Of a stretch of 64,000 bases of DNA, positions 23,834 through 32,299 are shown piece by piece. Source of the stretch: an uncultured Bacteroidia bacterium (lineage in GTDB: Bacteria > Bacteroidota > Bacteroidia > Bacteroidales > UBA932). The stretch lies in contig CACYWN010000007.1 of assembly GCA_902778105.1 (NCBI GenBank), forward strand, positions 1 to 64,000, written 5' to 3'. The position numbers and the translations under genes were made by a program. The notes beneath the pieces were generated by a model. It saw only the letters and a program-made list of their open reading frames with translations, was not told the origin of the DNA and made no database searches. Position 1 is the stretch's first letter; the number at the start of each line of letters is the position of its first letter.

Positions 23834-26800
23834 CTACTGGATACCGTAGAGGTCGAAGGAGTACGTCTTGCCCTTGATGGCCGTGTACACCTTGTCATCC
23901 ACATTGTTGTCCAGGATGTCCTTGTAGATTCTCATCAGGATCAGCATCTCGCGCATCGGGGAGATCAGGCCCTCATAGCCGTCCAGAATCAGTGTGCTGG
24001 AAGCCGTGCCGAACTGCTGGAAGTTGCCGATCATGCCCAGCGGGCTGTTGCTGCCCACGGCGATGAAGGAGCGGACCACATGCCAGGCGCCCACCTTCAC
24101 AATGAAATTGACATCGACGGACGTGATTTCGCCGCCCTGGTACTTCAGCATTTCGTCAGCACTCCCTTCGTACCAGGGATGCTTGCCCCACTGGTTATCG
24201 GCGGACGGAGTCGGAATGGGCTGGTTGAGCGAACCGTTGTCGGCCAGCGTATAGGCCTTGTTACGGTCGGTCATTCCGTTCAGGAACTCCTCTCCTTCGG
24301 CCGTGACCAGGTTCATCAGACCGCGGATGGCGATTTCCCAGGCCTGGCTGGAAGAAATCTCCTCACCGGCGACATGCAGGACCCAAGGCGTATACTTGGG
24401 ATCGTACTGGTTGCCCTCATGGCCCAGATACTCGCAGTTCGGATTCGGGACAATCGGAATGAAGTGGGCATTCTCCCAGGCTGTACCCTTCTCGATGAGA
24501 TGCTGACCCTCGGATTCGACGGTACCGACCGTGTTCTGCCACACATCCAGGCCTTTCACGAATTCCTTCGCGAAATCCTTGAGCGTAGGCTGGCCGCCCT
24601 CGTCGCCGAGGAGCTCGGAACGGATGATTGTGTCATCGGACACCTGCGTACCCTTGTCCAGGTTGTTGTCAAGCATGTACTTGAAGAAGAACGCATAGGT
24701 GAGGAGCGCACGCTTGGAGCAGAAGCAGCCATAGTAACCGGGCAACTGACCGCCGGCATAGCCGCACAGGTTGGTGATGTCCTGGCCGTGCTGGAAGTTC
24801 AGCGAACGCATCGCCCAGTTGTCCAGGATATCCACTTTCACCTTGCAGTGCTCACCGTTCTCATCATTGCCCATCACGAGATGGCCGCCGTTGCCCTTCG
24901 TCTCATTGTAAGGAGAAGAACCCCAGGTATAGCCATGCGTGTCAGGAACGGGAGTCGTACTCATCGCAAGGGCGCCGCCTTCCAGGGCAGGAATGCTGTT
25001 CTTGCCATATTTCTCCGTCTCCAAACCGTCATATCCGCGGATCAGCAGGTAACTGCGAAGGGCGGTCTCGAACATATCGGCCGTGTTGTAGGTCTTGCCG
25101 CCCACGGTGATCGTGGTGGTCTCGGGGACATAGTGGGCATTCGCAACCGTCTCCTCAGGGACATCCGGATGCATCACGACCTCACCGGTGGTCTTCTGCC
25201 AGATGTCGAGGATCTTCACATACTCCTGCGCGAATTCCTTGATGGTGGCACTTACCGGGACAGCCTCTCCCCAGAGTTCGGTATCTATCTCAACGTCCTT
25301 GACCGCATCCAGGGAGGTAATGTTGTTCTTCACCATATACCGGTACAGGCGGGAAAGCATCAGCAGGTCGCGTTCGACGCAGACATAGCCGTTGTAATTC
25401 GTGAGAACCGGATCGGACGTACGGGGATAGCCGCAGACATTCGGCCACTCTCCGTTGTTCTGGAGATAATTGAGGCAGCGCGTGGCGAAGTTGGAGATCA
25501 GATCCAGTTTGGCGACCTTCTCCTTCAAGGGATCGTCATACTCGTGATAAGGGCTGGTGGCAGGCTCGTAGGAACCCGGTTTCTCGATCGGATCGGTCAT
25601 CGCCGCACCATTCTCCAGGGCCTTGAGGGCACGCATGCCGATTTCGTGCATCTGGAACTTGTCATAGTTGGTGCCGTTGAGCGTAATGACGAAGTTCTCA
25701 GGAACGAAATGGACGTTGTCGTACTGGTACGTCGTCCCCTCACGGGTGTAACTGACGGTGCCCACATTGGTGTCCCACTTGTCAGCCACCTTGGCGAACT
25801 CCTGGGCGAAGTCGTCGATGGTGGGATCCGGAGTCGGGGCGACATCCTGGGCGTACATGTCATAGTCGAACCGGACATCCTTGATGGCGCTGTAGACATT
25901 CTGGTCGATGTTGTTGTCAAGCAGATACTTGTAGACACGCATCAGGAGGATGAGCTCACGCATCGGGGAAATGAGGCCGCTGTAGCCTTCGAGGATGAGG
26001 GAACTGTCGGAGGTTCCGAATTCCTGGAAGTTGCCGATCTTTCCGAGAGGATCGAAGACGCCGGGGATGCCGACGAGGCCGCGGACAAGGTGTCCCAGGG
26101 TAGCCTTGGTGATGAGGTTGACCCCGACCTCTTCGACCGGAGCGCCGTTGTAAGTGACGCCGTCTTCCTCATACCAGGGATACTGGCCCCAGACGGCATA
26201 CTGGGAAGGAGTGGCCGTCATGATTTCGGAGAAGGCCTTGTAGTCGCCGAGGGTGTATCCGGGCTTGTTACGGCTGGTCATCTTGCCGATGTAATCCTGG
26301 CCGTCGGTGAGGACCATGTCCAGCAGACCGCGGGTAGCGATTTCCCAAGCCTGCGCGGAAGTAAACACGGTTCCATTGACGTTGAGCGTCCAAGGGGTGT
26401 ACATGTCATCGTGCTGGTTGCCCGGGTGGCTGTCATACTCGCCGCCGGTCTTGCCGACAGGGATGAAGTGGACGTTCTCCCAGGCGGTTCCATTTGCGAT
26501 GAGGTGCTTGTTCTCGGACTCCACGGTACCGACGGTAGCAGCCCATACGTCGAGACCCTTCACGAATTCCTGTGCGAAATCCTTGAGGGAGACGCTGGAA
26601 GGATCGACATACTTCGCCTGGGTTACGGCAATCTCCAATCCGTCGGTCACATTTCCGCCACTGATGACGACGGTGCCGGTGCGCTCGTCGCCCGTGTTGG
26701 GATCGGCGGAGATGGAAACGATGGCTGCATCGGACGCGTCACCGGATACGGGCTCGACGTGGATCCAGCTCTCTGTCGCGGTTGCGGTCCATTCCTTCTT

Positions 26801-28216
26801 CGCCATGAAGGTGGCGCTGGCCGCCTTTCCTTCAGCGTCGAGCGTAACGGACTTGGTCTTGAGTTCGATGTCCGGCATCTCCACGCCATACAGGTCGGTG
26901 GAGAACTTGACATCCTTCACCGCGTCATAGACGTTCTCGGTGATGTTGTTGTCCAGCAGGTACTTGTAGAAACGGGCGGAAATGAGCCACATGCGCATGG
27001 CGCTCACGAAACCGCTCAGGCCCTCTTCGACGATGCATTCGTCGGGATCGGTGCCGAAGATCTGATAGTTGCCGATCTTGCCCAGGGGCTTGATGCCGGT
27101 AATCTCCTCGGGAGCGGCCTGACGGGCGAGGAACCACGTGGCGAGGCGGGCAATCACGTCGACGCCGATCTCGCTCTTGTTGATGGGCTGACCGTCGTTG
27201 GTGCTTTCATACCAGGGATACTGGCCCCAGATATCATAGTCATACACGGGCGGGATGGACTCCTTGAGGGGAGCGCCGTTCCCCATCGTGTGCTCGAAGG
27301 GATTGCGGTGAGACTGCCACTTGGCGGAGCCTTCCTTCGTCACCATGTCCACGATACCGCGGAGGGCGATACCCCAGGTCTCGGCGGAGGTGTACTCCTT
27401 GCCGTCGATCGTCACGGTGAAGTAAGGCTGGTACTTGGCATCGTACTGGTCCACGCCGTCGGCATAGGCGCCGCCGGAGTGCGGGATCGGAACGAAGTGG
27501 ACGTCATGCCAGGCAGAATTGTTATCCGTGCAGTGCGAACCGTCCGCAGAAACGGTACCGACCGTCTTCTCCCAGATGTCCAGGATGCCGACGAACTGCT
27601 GGGCGAAGCCCTTCAGCGAAGCCGCGGCGGAGAGATACTCCGTGGAGACCGAGGCCGGGAAGGAACCGCTGTCCTTGTAGGCGGCCAGGGCACGGAGCAT
27701 CGTCACGGTAGCACGGTTGGTGGAGAAAGCGATGGCGCTCGCACCAGTACGGGTGATGACCGTCTGGTTCGGGACCGTCAGCTTGTCCTCCATCGCAGCG
27801 AGCATCCGCTTGGCGATGTCCACAAGGTCTTCGGTGCCTTCGGTGATCTTGGCGCCGTTCTTTACGGCAATCTCCTTCTGGTCGTAGCTGTCGCGCTCGG
27901 GATGGTCGGCGGCCTTGTAGTTGATGACGTCAATCGCAGACTTGTCGCCGGCGGCGAGATTCGTGAGCAGCTTGGCAATCGCATACTGATACTGAGGCAG
28001 GGTCAGCGTCGTGGTGCCGACCTTGAGAGAGGCGGGAATGGTGGTGTCCTCTTCCCACGCAGCATAGGCTGCCGCCGCGGCATCGAGCAATTCCGATGCA
28101 TTCACGGTCGCTACAACGTTCGTCGGGACCACGGGTTCCGGTTCAGGCTCCTTGCAGGCCTGGAAGGAAACCGCCGCAACGAGCGTTGCCAGGGTGTACC
28201 AAAGTAATTTTTTCAT
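23834..28216 (-). CDS. Very large surface lipoprotein with five tandem repeats, a BACON domain and PMBR-like N-terminus
   Basis: 1460 residues with a lipoprotein signal (VSFQAC near residue 20). Residues about 40-200 form a three-unit region like that of the transglutaminase protein encoded next (AAYAAWEEDTTIPASLKVG, ALAAYKDSGSFPASVSTEYL), resembling pseudomurein-binding repeats. Five related modules follow, each starting like FAQEFVKGLDVWxxTVGTV, with HFIP, WEIAxRGLLDMV, WGxYPWYE, PLGKIGNFQxFGT, GxISPMRE and YKYLLDNNIDxxVYxAIKDV. Modules 1, 2 and 5 are about 250 residues, 3 and 4 shorter. A BACON domain (about 460-540, TATATESWIHVEPVSGDASD) separates modules 1 and 2. No catalytic motif is recognised; binding or capture of a wall or glycan polymer is inferred. 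Module 5 starts at base 24586. Confidence 0.75.
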   Translation of the reverse strand: MKKLLWYTLATLVAAVSFQACKEPEPEPVVPTNVVATVNASELLDAAAAAYAAWEEDTTIPASLKVGTTTLTLPQYQYAIAKLLTNLAAGDKSAIDVINYKAADHPERDSYDQKEIAVKNGAKITEGTEDLVDIAKRMLAAMEDKLTVPNQTVITRTGASAIAFSTNRATVTMLRALAAYKDSGSFPASVSTEYLSAAASLKGFAQQFVGILDIWEKTVGTVSADGSHCTDNNSAWHDVHFVPIPHSGGAYADGVDQYDAKYQPYFTVTIDGKEYTSAETWGIALRGIVDMVTKEGSAKWQSHRNPFEHTMGNGAPLKESIPPVYDYDIWGQYPWYESTNDGQPINKSEIGVDVIARLATWFLARQAAPEEITGIKPLGKIGNYQIFGTDPDECIVEEGLSGFVSAMRMWLISARFYKYLLDNNITENVYDAVKDVKFSTDLYGVEMPDIELKTKSVTLDAEGKAASATFMAKKEWTATATESWIHVEPVSGDASDAAIVSISADPNTGDERTGTVVISGGNVTDGLEIAVTQAKYVDPSSVSLKDFAQEFVKGLDVWAATVGTVESENKHLIANGTAWENVHFIPVGKTGGEYDSHPGNQHDDMYTPWTLNVNGTVFTSAQAWEIATRGLLDMVLTDGQDYIGKMTSRNKPGYTLGDYKAFSEIMTATPSQYAVWGQYPWYEEDGVTYNGAPVEEVGVNLITKATLGHLVRGLVGIPGVFDPLGKIGNFQEFGTSDSSLILEGYSGLISPMRELILLMRVYKYLLDNNIDQNVYSAIKDVRFDYDMYAQDVAPTPDPTIDDFAQEFAKVADKWDTNVGTVSYTREGTTYQYDNVHFVPENFVITLNGTNYDKFQMHEIGMRALKALENGAAMTDPIEKPGSYEPATSPYHEYDDPLKEKVAKLDLISNFATRCLNYLQNNGEWPNVCGYPRTSDPVLTNYNGYVCVERDLLMLSRLYRYMVKNNITSLDAVKDVEIDTELWGEAVPVSATIKEFAQEYVKILDIWQKTTGEVVMHPDVPEETVANAHYVPETTTITVGGKTYNTADMFETALRSYLLIRGYDGLETEKYGKNSIPALEGGALAMSTTPVPDTHGYTWGSSPYNETKGNGGHLVMGNDENGEHCKVKVDILDNWAMRSLNFQHGQDITNLCGYAGGQLPGYYGCFCSKRALLTYAFFFKYMLDNNLDKGTQVSDDTIIRSELLGDEGGQPTLKDFAKEFVKGLDVWQNTVGTVESEGQHLIEKGTAWENAHFIPIVPNPNCEYLGHEGNQYDPKYTPWVLHVAGEEISSSQAWEIAIRGLMNLVTAEGEEFLNGMTDRNKAYTLADNGSLNQPIPTPSADNQWGKHPWYEGSADEMLKYQGGEITSVDVNFIVKVGAWHVVRSFIAVGSNSPLGMIGNFQQFGTASSTLILDGYEGLISPMREMLILMRIYKDILDNNVDDKVYTAIKGKTYSFDLYGIQ

Positions 28217-28261
28217 AACTGTTTTGTGTTAATGATTTGGGTTAATATGTCATAGTTTGTC

Positions 28262-29623
28262 CTATGGAAGGTCGTTCACATCCGGGAAGGTTCCCAGTCC
28301 GTAGCGGAACAGGACCAGGCCGTCCGCCTGGGAGTCCATGAAGACGTCGATGTCCCTGCGGAGGGCGTCGGCATCCATTCCCGTCACACCGCCGGCATCG
28401 TTACCGGTATAGGAGGTGATGCCTGCCCATACCTGTGCTCCGCCGGAGTGTTCGCAGAACCAATTCGTCCTGGACTTGCAGGTAGCATCGTTGAAATTGT
28501 ACGAATAGCGGTATAGCATGGGCATCAGGACGTGGATGTACTGGCCCATCTGGGCCGGGTTCTGCCCATAGGAATACTCCGTATTGGGCTCCGGCATCAG
28601 GGCGGCGCTCATGACGAGGCCTTCGTCATAGCTGTCGGTGATTTCGCGGAGCTCGCGGCAGCAGCGGTTCACGGCCCCTACGGAATTGACTTCCGCATTG
28701 ATGTTGTGCCGGGAAGCTGTGCCGCCGAAACGGATATAGTCCAGGTGCAGTCCCTTGACGCCGAAGTTTTCCAGATAGGCTTTCGCACGGGTCCGGATGT
28801 CAGCGTACAGGTCCTCCCGGTAGCATTTGTTCTCGTCATCCACGGGGCTTACCCAGCCGCCCTTGTAGAAGCACTGCATCCAGCAATGGACATTGATGCC
28901 CAGTTCTTCGCACTTATCCAGGAAAGCGAGGGTCTGCCGGCGGTCGGCGGTTTCGAAAGCGACGTAGTTCAGGAGGACATGGTCGTAGCCCAGCTTCTTG
29001 AGGTTCCTCAGCGACGCGAAATCGTTCTCGCTCAGGGAAGGTACATGGGAACTCCAAGCCCAGAAGGCCGTATGGTGATAATCTTCCAGTGAGAAAACCT
29101 TGTTCTCCCGGCCCATACTGTTGTAGGTCATGTTCCGCCAGTCGCCTGTTCCGTCCGGAATCCGCTGGTAGCTGCCCCGGGGATAGGCGGCGGCCGGTTC
29201 CGCGAAGGCCTTGGAACGGTCGAATTCATCCACGGCAGTCCCGTCCTCCACGGCCAGCTTCAGGATGAACTGTGCGGCGGAGGAAATGCCGGTCCGGAGC
29301 GTCTCGTCATCCGTGGACAGGACCAGGCGCTCTCCGGCGGAGAGTTTCGTTCCGGCGGGAGCCGCCCAGATGGACTGGCCGGTGAAATATTCATCCGTGA
29401 TGTACAGGCCCAGTCCCGAGAGGTCCATCGTGGTAGATCCCGCATTGAGCAGTTCCACCTTCGTCACCGCGTCCACCGTCTGGTCGTGGGCAGCGATCTC
29501 GTTGATGACGAGACCCTTCCACGCACTCACGTCGACAGGCTCCACGGGCTGGGGCTTCTCCTGGCAGGCACACACGGCCCAAAGGACCGGGGCTGCCATC
29601 ACGAGGATTCGTTTCAATCTCAT
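28262..29623 (-). CDS. Lamin-tail-domain plus glycoside-hydrolase-like lipoprotein
   Basis: 453 residues with a lipoprotein signal ending VCAC near residue 20. Residues about 36-165 look like a lamin-tail (LTD) domain, with GLVINEIAAHD, VELLNAGSTTMDLSGLGLYITDE and a late GSYQRIPDGTGDW. The barrel from about 180 on repeats the motifs of the paralogue at 21795: CWMQCFYKGGWVSPVDDENK, VKGLHLDYIRFGGTASRHN, SAALMPEPNTEYSYGQNPAQMGQY and DGLVLFRYGLGTFPD. The LTD module often mediates binding at the bacterial surface. The gene precedes the 1460-residue repeat protein by 45 bases and follows the MurQ-like gene by 12. Confidence 0.78.
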   Translation of the reverse strand: MRLKRILVMAAPVLWAVCACQEKPQPVEPVDVSAWKGLVINEIAAHDQTVDAVTKVELLNAGSTTMDLSGLGLYITDEYFTGQSIWAAPAGTKLSAGERLVLSTDDETLRTGISSAAQFILKLAVEDGTAVDEFDRSKAFAEPAAAYPRGSYQRIPDGTGDWRNMTYNSMGRENKVFSLEDYHHTAFWAWSSHVPSLSENDFASLRNLKKLGYDHVLLNYVAFETADRRQTLAFLDKCEELGINVHCWMQCFYKGGWVSPVDDENKCYREDLYADIRTRAKAYLENFGVKGLHLDYIRFGGTASRHNINAEVNSVGAVNRCCRELREITDSYDEGLVMSAALMPEPNTEYSYGQNPAQMGQYIHVLMPMLYRYSYNFNDATCKSRTNWFCEHSGGAQVWAGITSYTGNDAGGVTGMDADALRRDIDVFMDSQADGLVLFRYGLGTFPDVNDLP

Positions 29624-29635
29624 CTGACAGTTCCG

Positions 29636-30463
29636 TTAAATGACGCCCTGCTCGTGCAGGTACTGCTCAGCCTTCTTGAGGCCGCCGCATTTCTTGATGA
29701 CCTCTTCGCAAAAACCGTACTCAAGTTGCGGATTCCGCTCCACCATCGTGCGGGTGAGCCGGTCAACCACCTTGTTGTTGATCAGGTTGGCGCAGACCAT
29801 CCGGTTCCCCTCCACGCGGCCGAGGCGCACCATCAGGGTGGTGCTGATCATGTCGCACAGCAGTTTCTGGGAGGTGCCGGACTTCATCCGGGTGCTGCCC
29901 GTGATGAACTCGGGGCCCATCACGATCTCGATGGGATAGTCGACATAATGCGAGATGGGCGAATCCGGGTTGTTGCAGATGGAGCCGCAGGGAATGCCGT
30001 GCTCCTTGCAGGCCTTCATCGCGGCCATCACGTAAGGCGTGCAGCCACTGGCGGAGATGCCCACCACGATGTCCTTGGGCGTGACGTGGTGCGTCTCGCT
30101 GAGCGTGCGCCAGCCTTCTTCCGTATCGTCCTCGGCTTCTTCGAGGTCGAGCACGAGGTTTTCGTTGCCACCGGCCAGCACGGCCTGCCAGATCTCAGGG
30201 TCGACGCCGTAGGTATTGGGTACCTCGAGCACGTCGAGCACGCCCAACTTGCCTCCGGTGCCGGCACCGAGCCAGAAGAAACGGCCGCCGGCGCGGATCT
30301 GTGCCTCAATGGCGTTCACGAGGCGCTCGATGTCCGGCAGGACCGCCTCAATTGCGAGAGGTACTTTCTTGTCCTCCGTGTTGATGTCCCGAAGCAGTTC
30401 CGCCACGGACTTCTTTTCCAAATGATCATAGAGCGAAGGTTGCTCCGTCATCCTTACTGCCAT
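29636..30463 (-). CDS. murQ: MurQ-like N-acetylmuramic acid 6-phosphate etherase
   Basis: 275 residues, slightly shorter than typical MurQ (about 300). SIS-domain features are present: IRAGGRFFWLGAGTGGKLGVLD, LEVPNTYGV (Glu in the E83 position of E. coli MurQ), EEAEDDTEEGW (E114 region), DIVVGISASGCTPYVMAA and GPEFITGSTRMKSGTSQKL. MurQ removes D-lactate from MurNAc-6P to give GlcNAc-6P in the cytoplasm. The sugar-phosphate loop is GAGTGGKLG rather than the usual GAGTSGRLG, and DASE reads DVLE. The enzyme may therefore prefer a related substrate. With the BadF kinase and MFS carrier it completes a murTKQ-like set, though the three genes are not adjacent. Confidence 0.85.
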   Translation of the reverse strand: MAVRMTEQPSLYDHLEKKSVAELLRDINTEDKKVPLAIEAVLPDIERLVNAIEAQIRAGGRFFWLGAGTGGKLGVLDVLEVPNTYGVDPEIWQAVLAGGNENLVLDLEEAEDDTEEGWRTLSETHHVTPKDIVVGISASGCTPYVMAAMKACKEHGIPCGSICNNPDSPISHYVDYPIEIVMGPEFITGSTRMKSGTSQKLLCDMISTTLMVRLGRVEGNRMVCANLINNKVVDRLTRTMVERNPQLEYGFCEEVIKKCGGLKKAEQYLHEQGVI

Positions 30464-30466
30464 AGT

Positions 30467-32299
30467 TTAAAACTCTTTATATTTAATGTTTCCAATTTGC
30501 TTTCCGTCACGGAAGGCCGCCGCCGTGACCCGTTGCTGCCGGTTGATGGCGAAGGGTCCGGTATACAGGGGGGATGCCGCCGTAGGCGTGCTGCCGTCCA
30601 GCGTGTAATGGATTTCGGCATCCGGCGCATCCACGGACAGGAGGGCCACCTTGCTGAACTCCGTATCCTTGCGAAGTTCGATGAAGGGGTCGTAGAAATT
30701 CCTGCAATAACCCACGTCCAGCCGGTCCAGTCGGCCCAGGTGCGTTTCCAGCCGGCGCGTGAAACCGTCCCAGTCCTTGGGGGCACGGCTCCAGCCCGAT
30801 TCGGCGATAGCGCACATCCGCGGCCAGGCCATGTATTCCACCCGGGCAGGCGTAGGCATGTATTCGGTCCAAACGCAGCCTTCGACGCCGATGATGTATT
30901 TCCGCTGTTCGGCGTCCAGGACCTCCGGGACCGGATTGTACTCGTACATCGTCCTGAGCAGGGTGGGACCGCCCATCGCAAGCGGCTCGCTGTCCGGGTC
31001 CCCCTGCCAGTAGTCCAGGTAATACTTGGGATAGGGCGCCATCACCACCTCGTGGTGCTGCTGGGCGGCCTTGATGCCGCCTTCCTCGCCCAGCCAGGAC
31101 ATGACCCGGGCATTCGGAGCCAGACCTCCCTGGAGGATTTCATCCCAGCCGATGATCTGGCGGCCCTTCGAGTTGATGTAGCGCTCCATCCGCTGGATGA
31201 ACCAGCTCTGGAGCTCGAATTCGTCTTTCAGTCCCTCGCGGCGGATCAGCGCCTGGCAATGCGGGCACTGCTTCCAGCTGGCCTTGGGGCATTCGTCGCC
31301 GCCGATATGGATCAGTTCCGAAGGGAACAGGTCGAAAACCTCGTCGAAAACGTCCTCAAGGAATGCGAAAGTCTCCTCCTTCGGACAGTATACCTGCTTG
31401 AATACTCCCCACTTGGTCGCCGTCTCGTAGTGATCCTCCAGGCCGCAGCTCAACTCGGGATAGCAGGCGATGGCCGCCAGGGCATGCCCGGGCAGCTCGA
31501 TTTCCGGAATAATGGTGACATACCGCTCGGCGGCATACTGCACCAGTTCACGGACCTGTTCCTGCGTGTAATACCCTCCGTACGGCGTACCGTCATACAC
31601 GCCCGAGGAGAGCGATCCCACGACGGTTTCCTTGCGCCACTGGCCCTTTTCGGTGAGCAGCGGGTATTTCTTGATTTCCAGCCGCCAGCCCTGGTCCTCG
31701 GTCAGGTGCCAGTGGAACCGGTTCACCTTGTGGAAGGCCATCACGTCGATGTATTTCTTGAGGAAATCGACGTCGAAGAAATGCAGGCAGCAGTCCAGGT
31801 GCATGCCCCGGTAAGGGAAACGGGGGGCATCCTCGATGTCCACGGCCGGGACCGTCCAGTCAACGCTTTCCCGGCTGTCGGAAAGGCATCCGGCGGGAAG
31901 CAGCTGAAGCAAGGTCTGCAGGGCGTAGAAGGCTCCGGCGCCATCGGTACTCTCAATGAGGATCCTTCCGCTTTCGACCCGGAGCTGATAGCCTTCGGCC
32001 GGGTAGCCGTCGGCCTGCATGAAGTAGATGGCTCCGCTCCGCGGGAACTCCTCCGCGAAACGCAGGGCCTTTCCGGTCACGGTCTCGAACCGCCGGGAAA
32101 GCATCTCCGCCGTGCGGGTGAATTCCGCAGGGCCGTCCACCCAGATGGGGGTATCGGCCGTAATCCGGAACGACCCTTCCAGCATCTGGAGATGCTCGGG
32201 AAGCGGAATAACCTGCGGGACGGCAGGTTCCTTCACCTCCTGCGCACAGGAGGCGAGCAGTGCCGCAACGGCCGTTAGCAGGCAGAGTGACTTTCTCAT
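30467..32299 (-). CDS. GH20 beta-N-acetylhexosaminidase (first copy)
   Basis: 610 residues with a lipoprotein signal (LASC near residue 17). An N-terminal GH20b-like domain (about 30-150) precedes the GH20 barrel, with YRGMHLDCCLHFF, KVNRFHWHLTEDQGWRLEIKKYP, HIGGDECPKASW with catalytic Asp335-Glu336, GWDEILQGGL and WLGEEGG. The C-terminus (ALLSVDAPDAEIHYTLDGSTP) is a chitobiase C-terminal-like beta domain. It removes terminal beta-linked GlcNAc or GalNAc; in a MurNAc locus the likely substrate is GlcNAc-MurNAc fragments or other host or wall hexosaminides. It follows the second GH20 gene with a 4-base overlap. Confidence 0.92.
   Translation of the reverse strand: MRKSLCLLTAVAALLASCAQEVKEPAVPQVIPLPEHLQMLEGSFRITADTPIWVDGPAEFTRTAEMLSRRFETVTGKALRFAEEFPRSGAIYFMQADGYPAEGYQLRVESGRILIESTDGAGAFYALQTLLQLLPAGCLSDSRESVDWTVPAVDIEDAPRFPYRGMHLDCCLHFFDVDFLKKYIDVMAFHKVNRFHWHLTEDQGWRLEIKKYPLLTEKGQWRKETVVGSLSSGVYDGTPYGGYYTQEQVRELVQYAAERYVTIIPEIELPGHALAAIACYPELSCGLEDHYETATKWGVFKQVYCPKEETFAFLEDVFDEVFDLFPSELIHIGGDECPKASWKQCPHCQALIRREGLKDEFELQSWFIQRMERYINSKGRQIIGWDEILQGGLAPNARVMSWLGEEGGIKAAQQHHEVVMAPYPKYYLDYWQGDPDSEPLAMGGPTLLRTMYEYNPVPEVLDAEQRKYIIGVEGCVWTEYMPTPARVEYMAWPRMCAIAESGWSRAPKDWDGFTRRLETHLGRLDRLDVGYCRNFYDPFIELRKDTEFSKVALLSVDAPDAEIHYTLDGSTPTAASPLYTGPFAINRQQRVTAAAFRDGKQIGNIKYKEF

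Noticed and set aside
24080-28207. A 1375-codon plus-strand frame opposite the giant repeat lipoprotein
   Set aside because: It mirrors the repeats of the real gene, has no start context and shows no recognisable motif.
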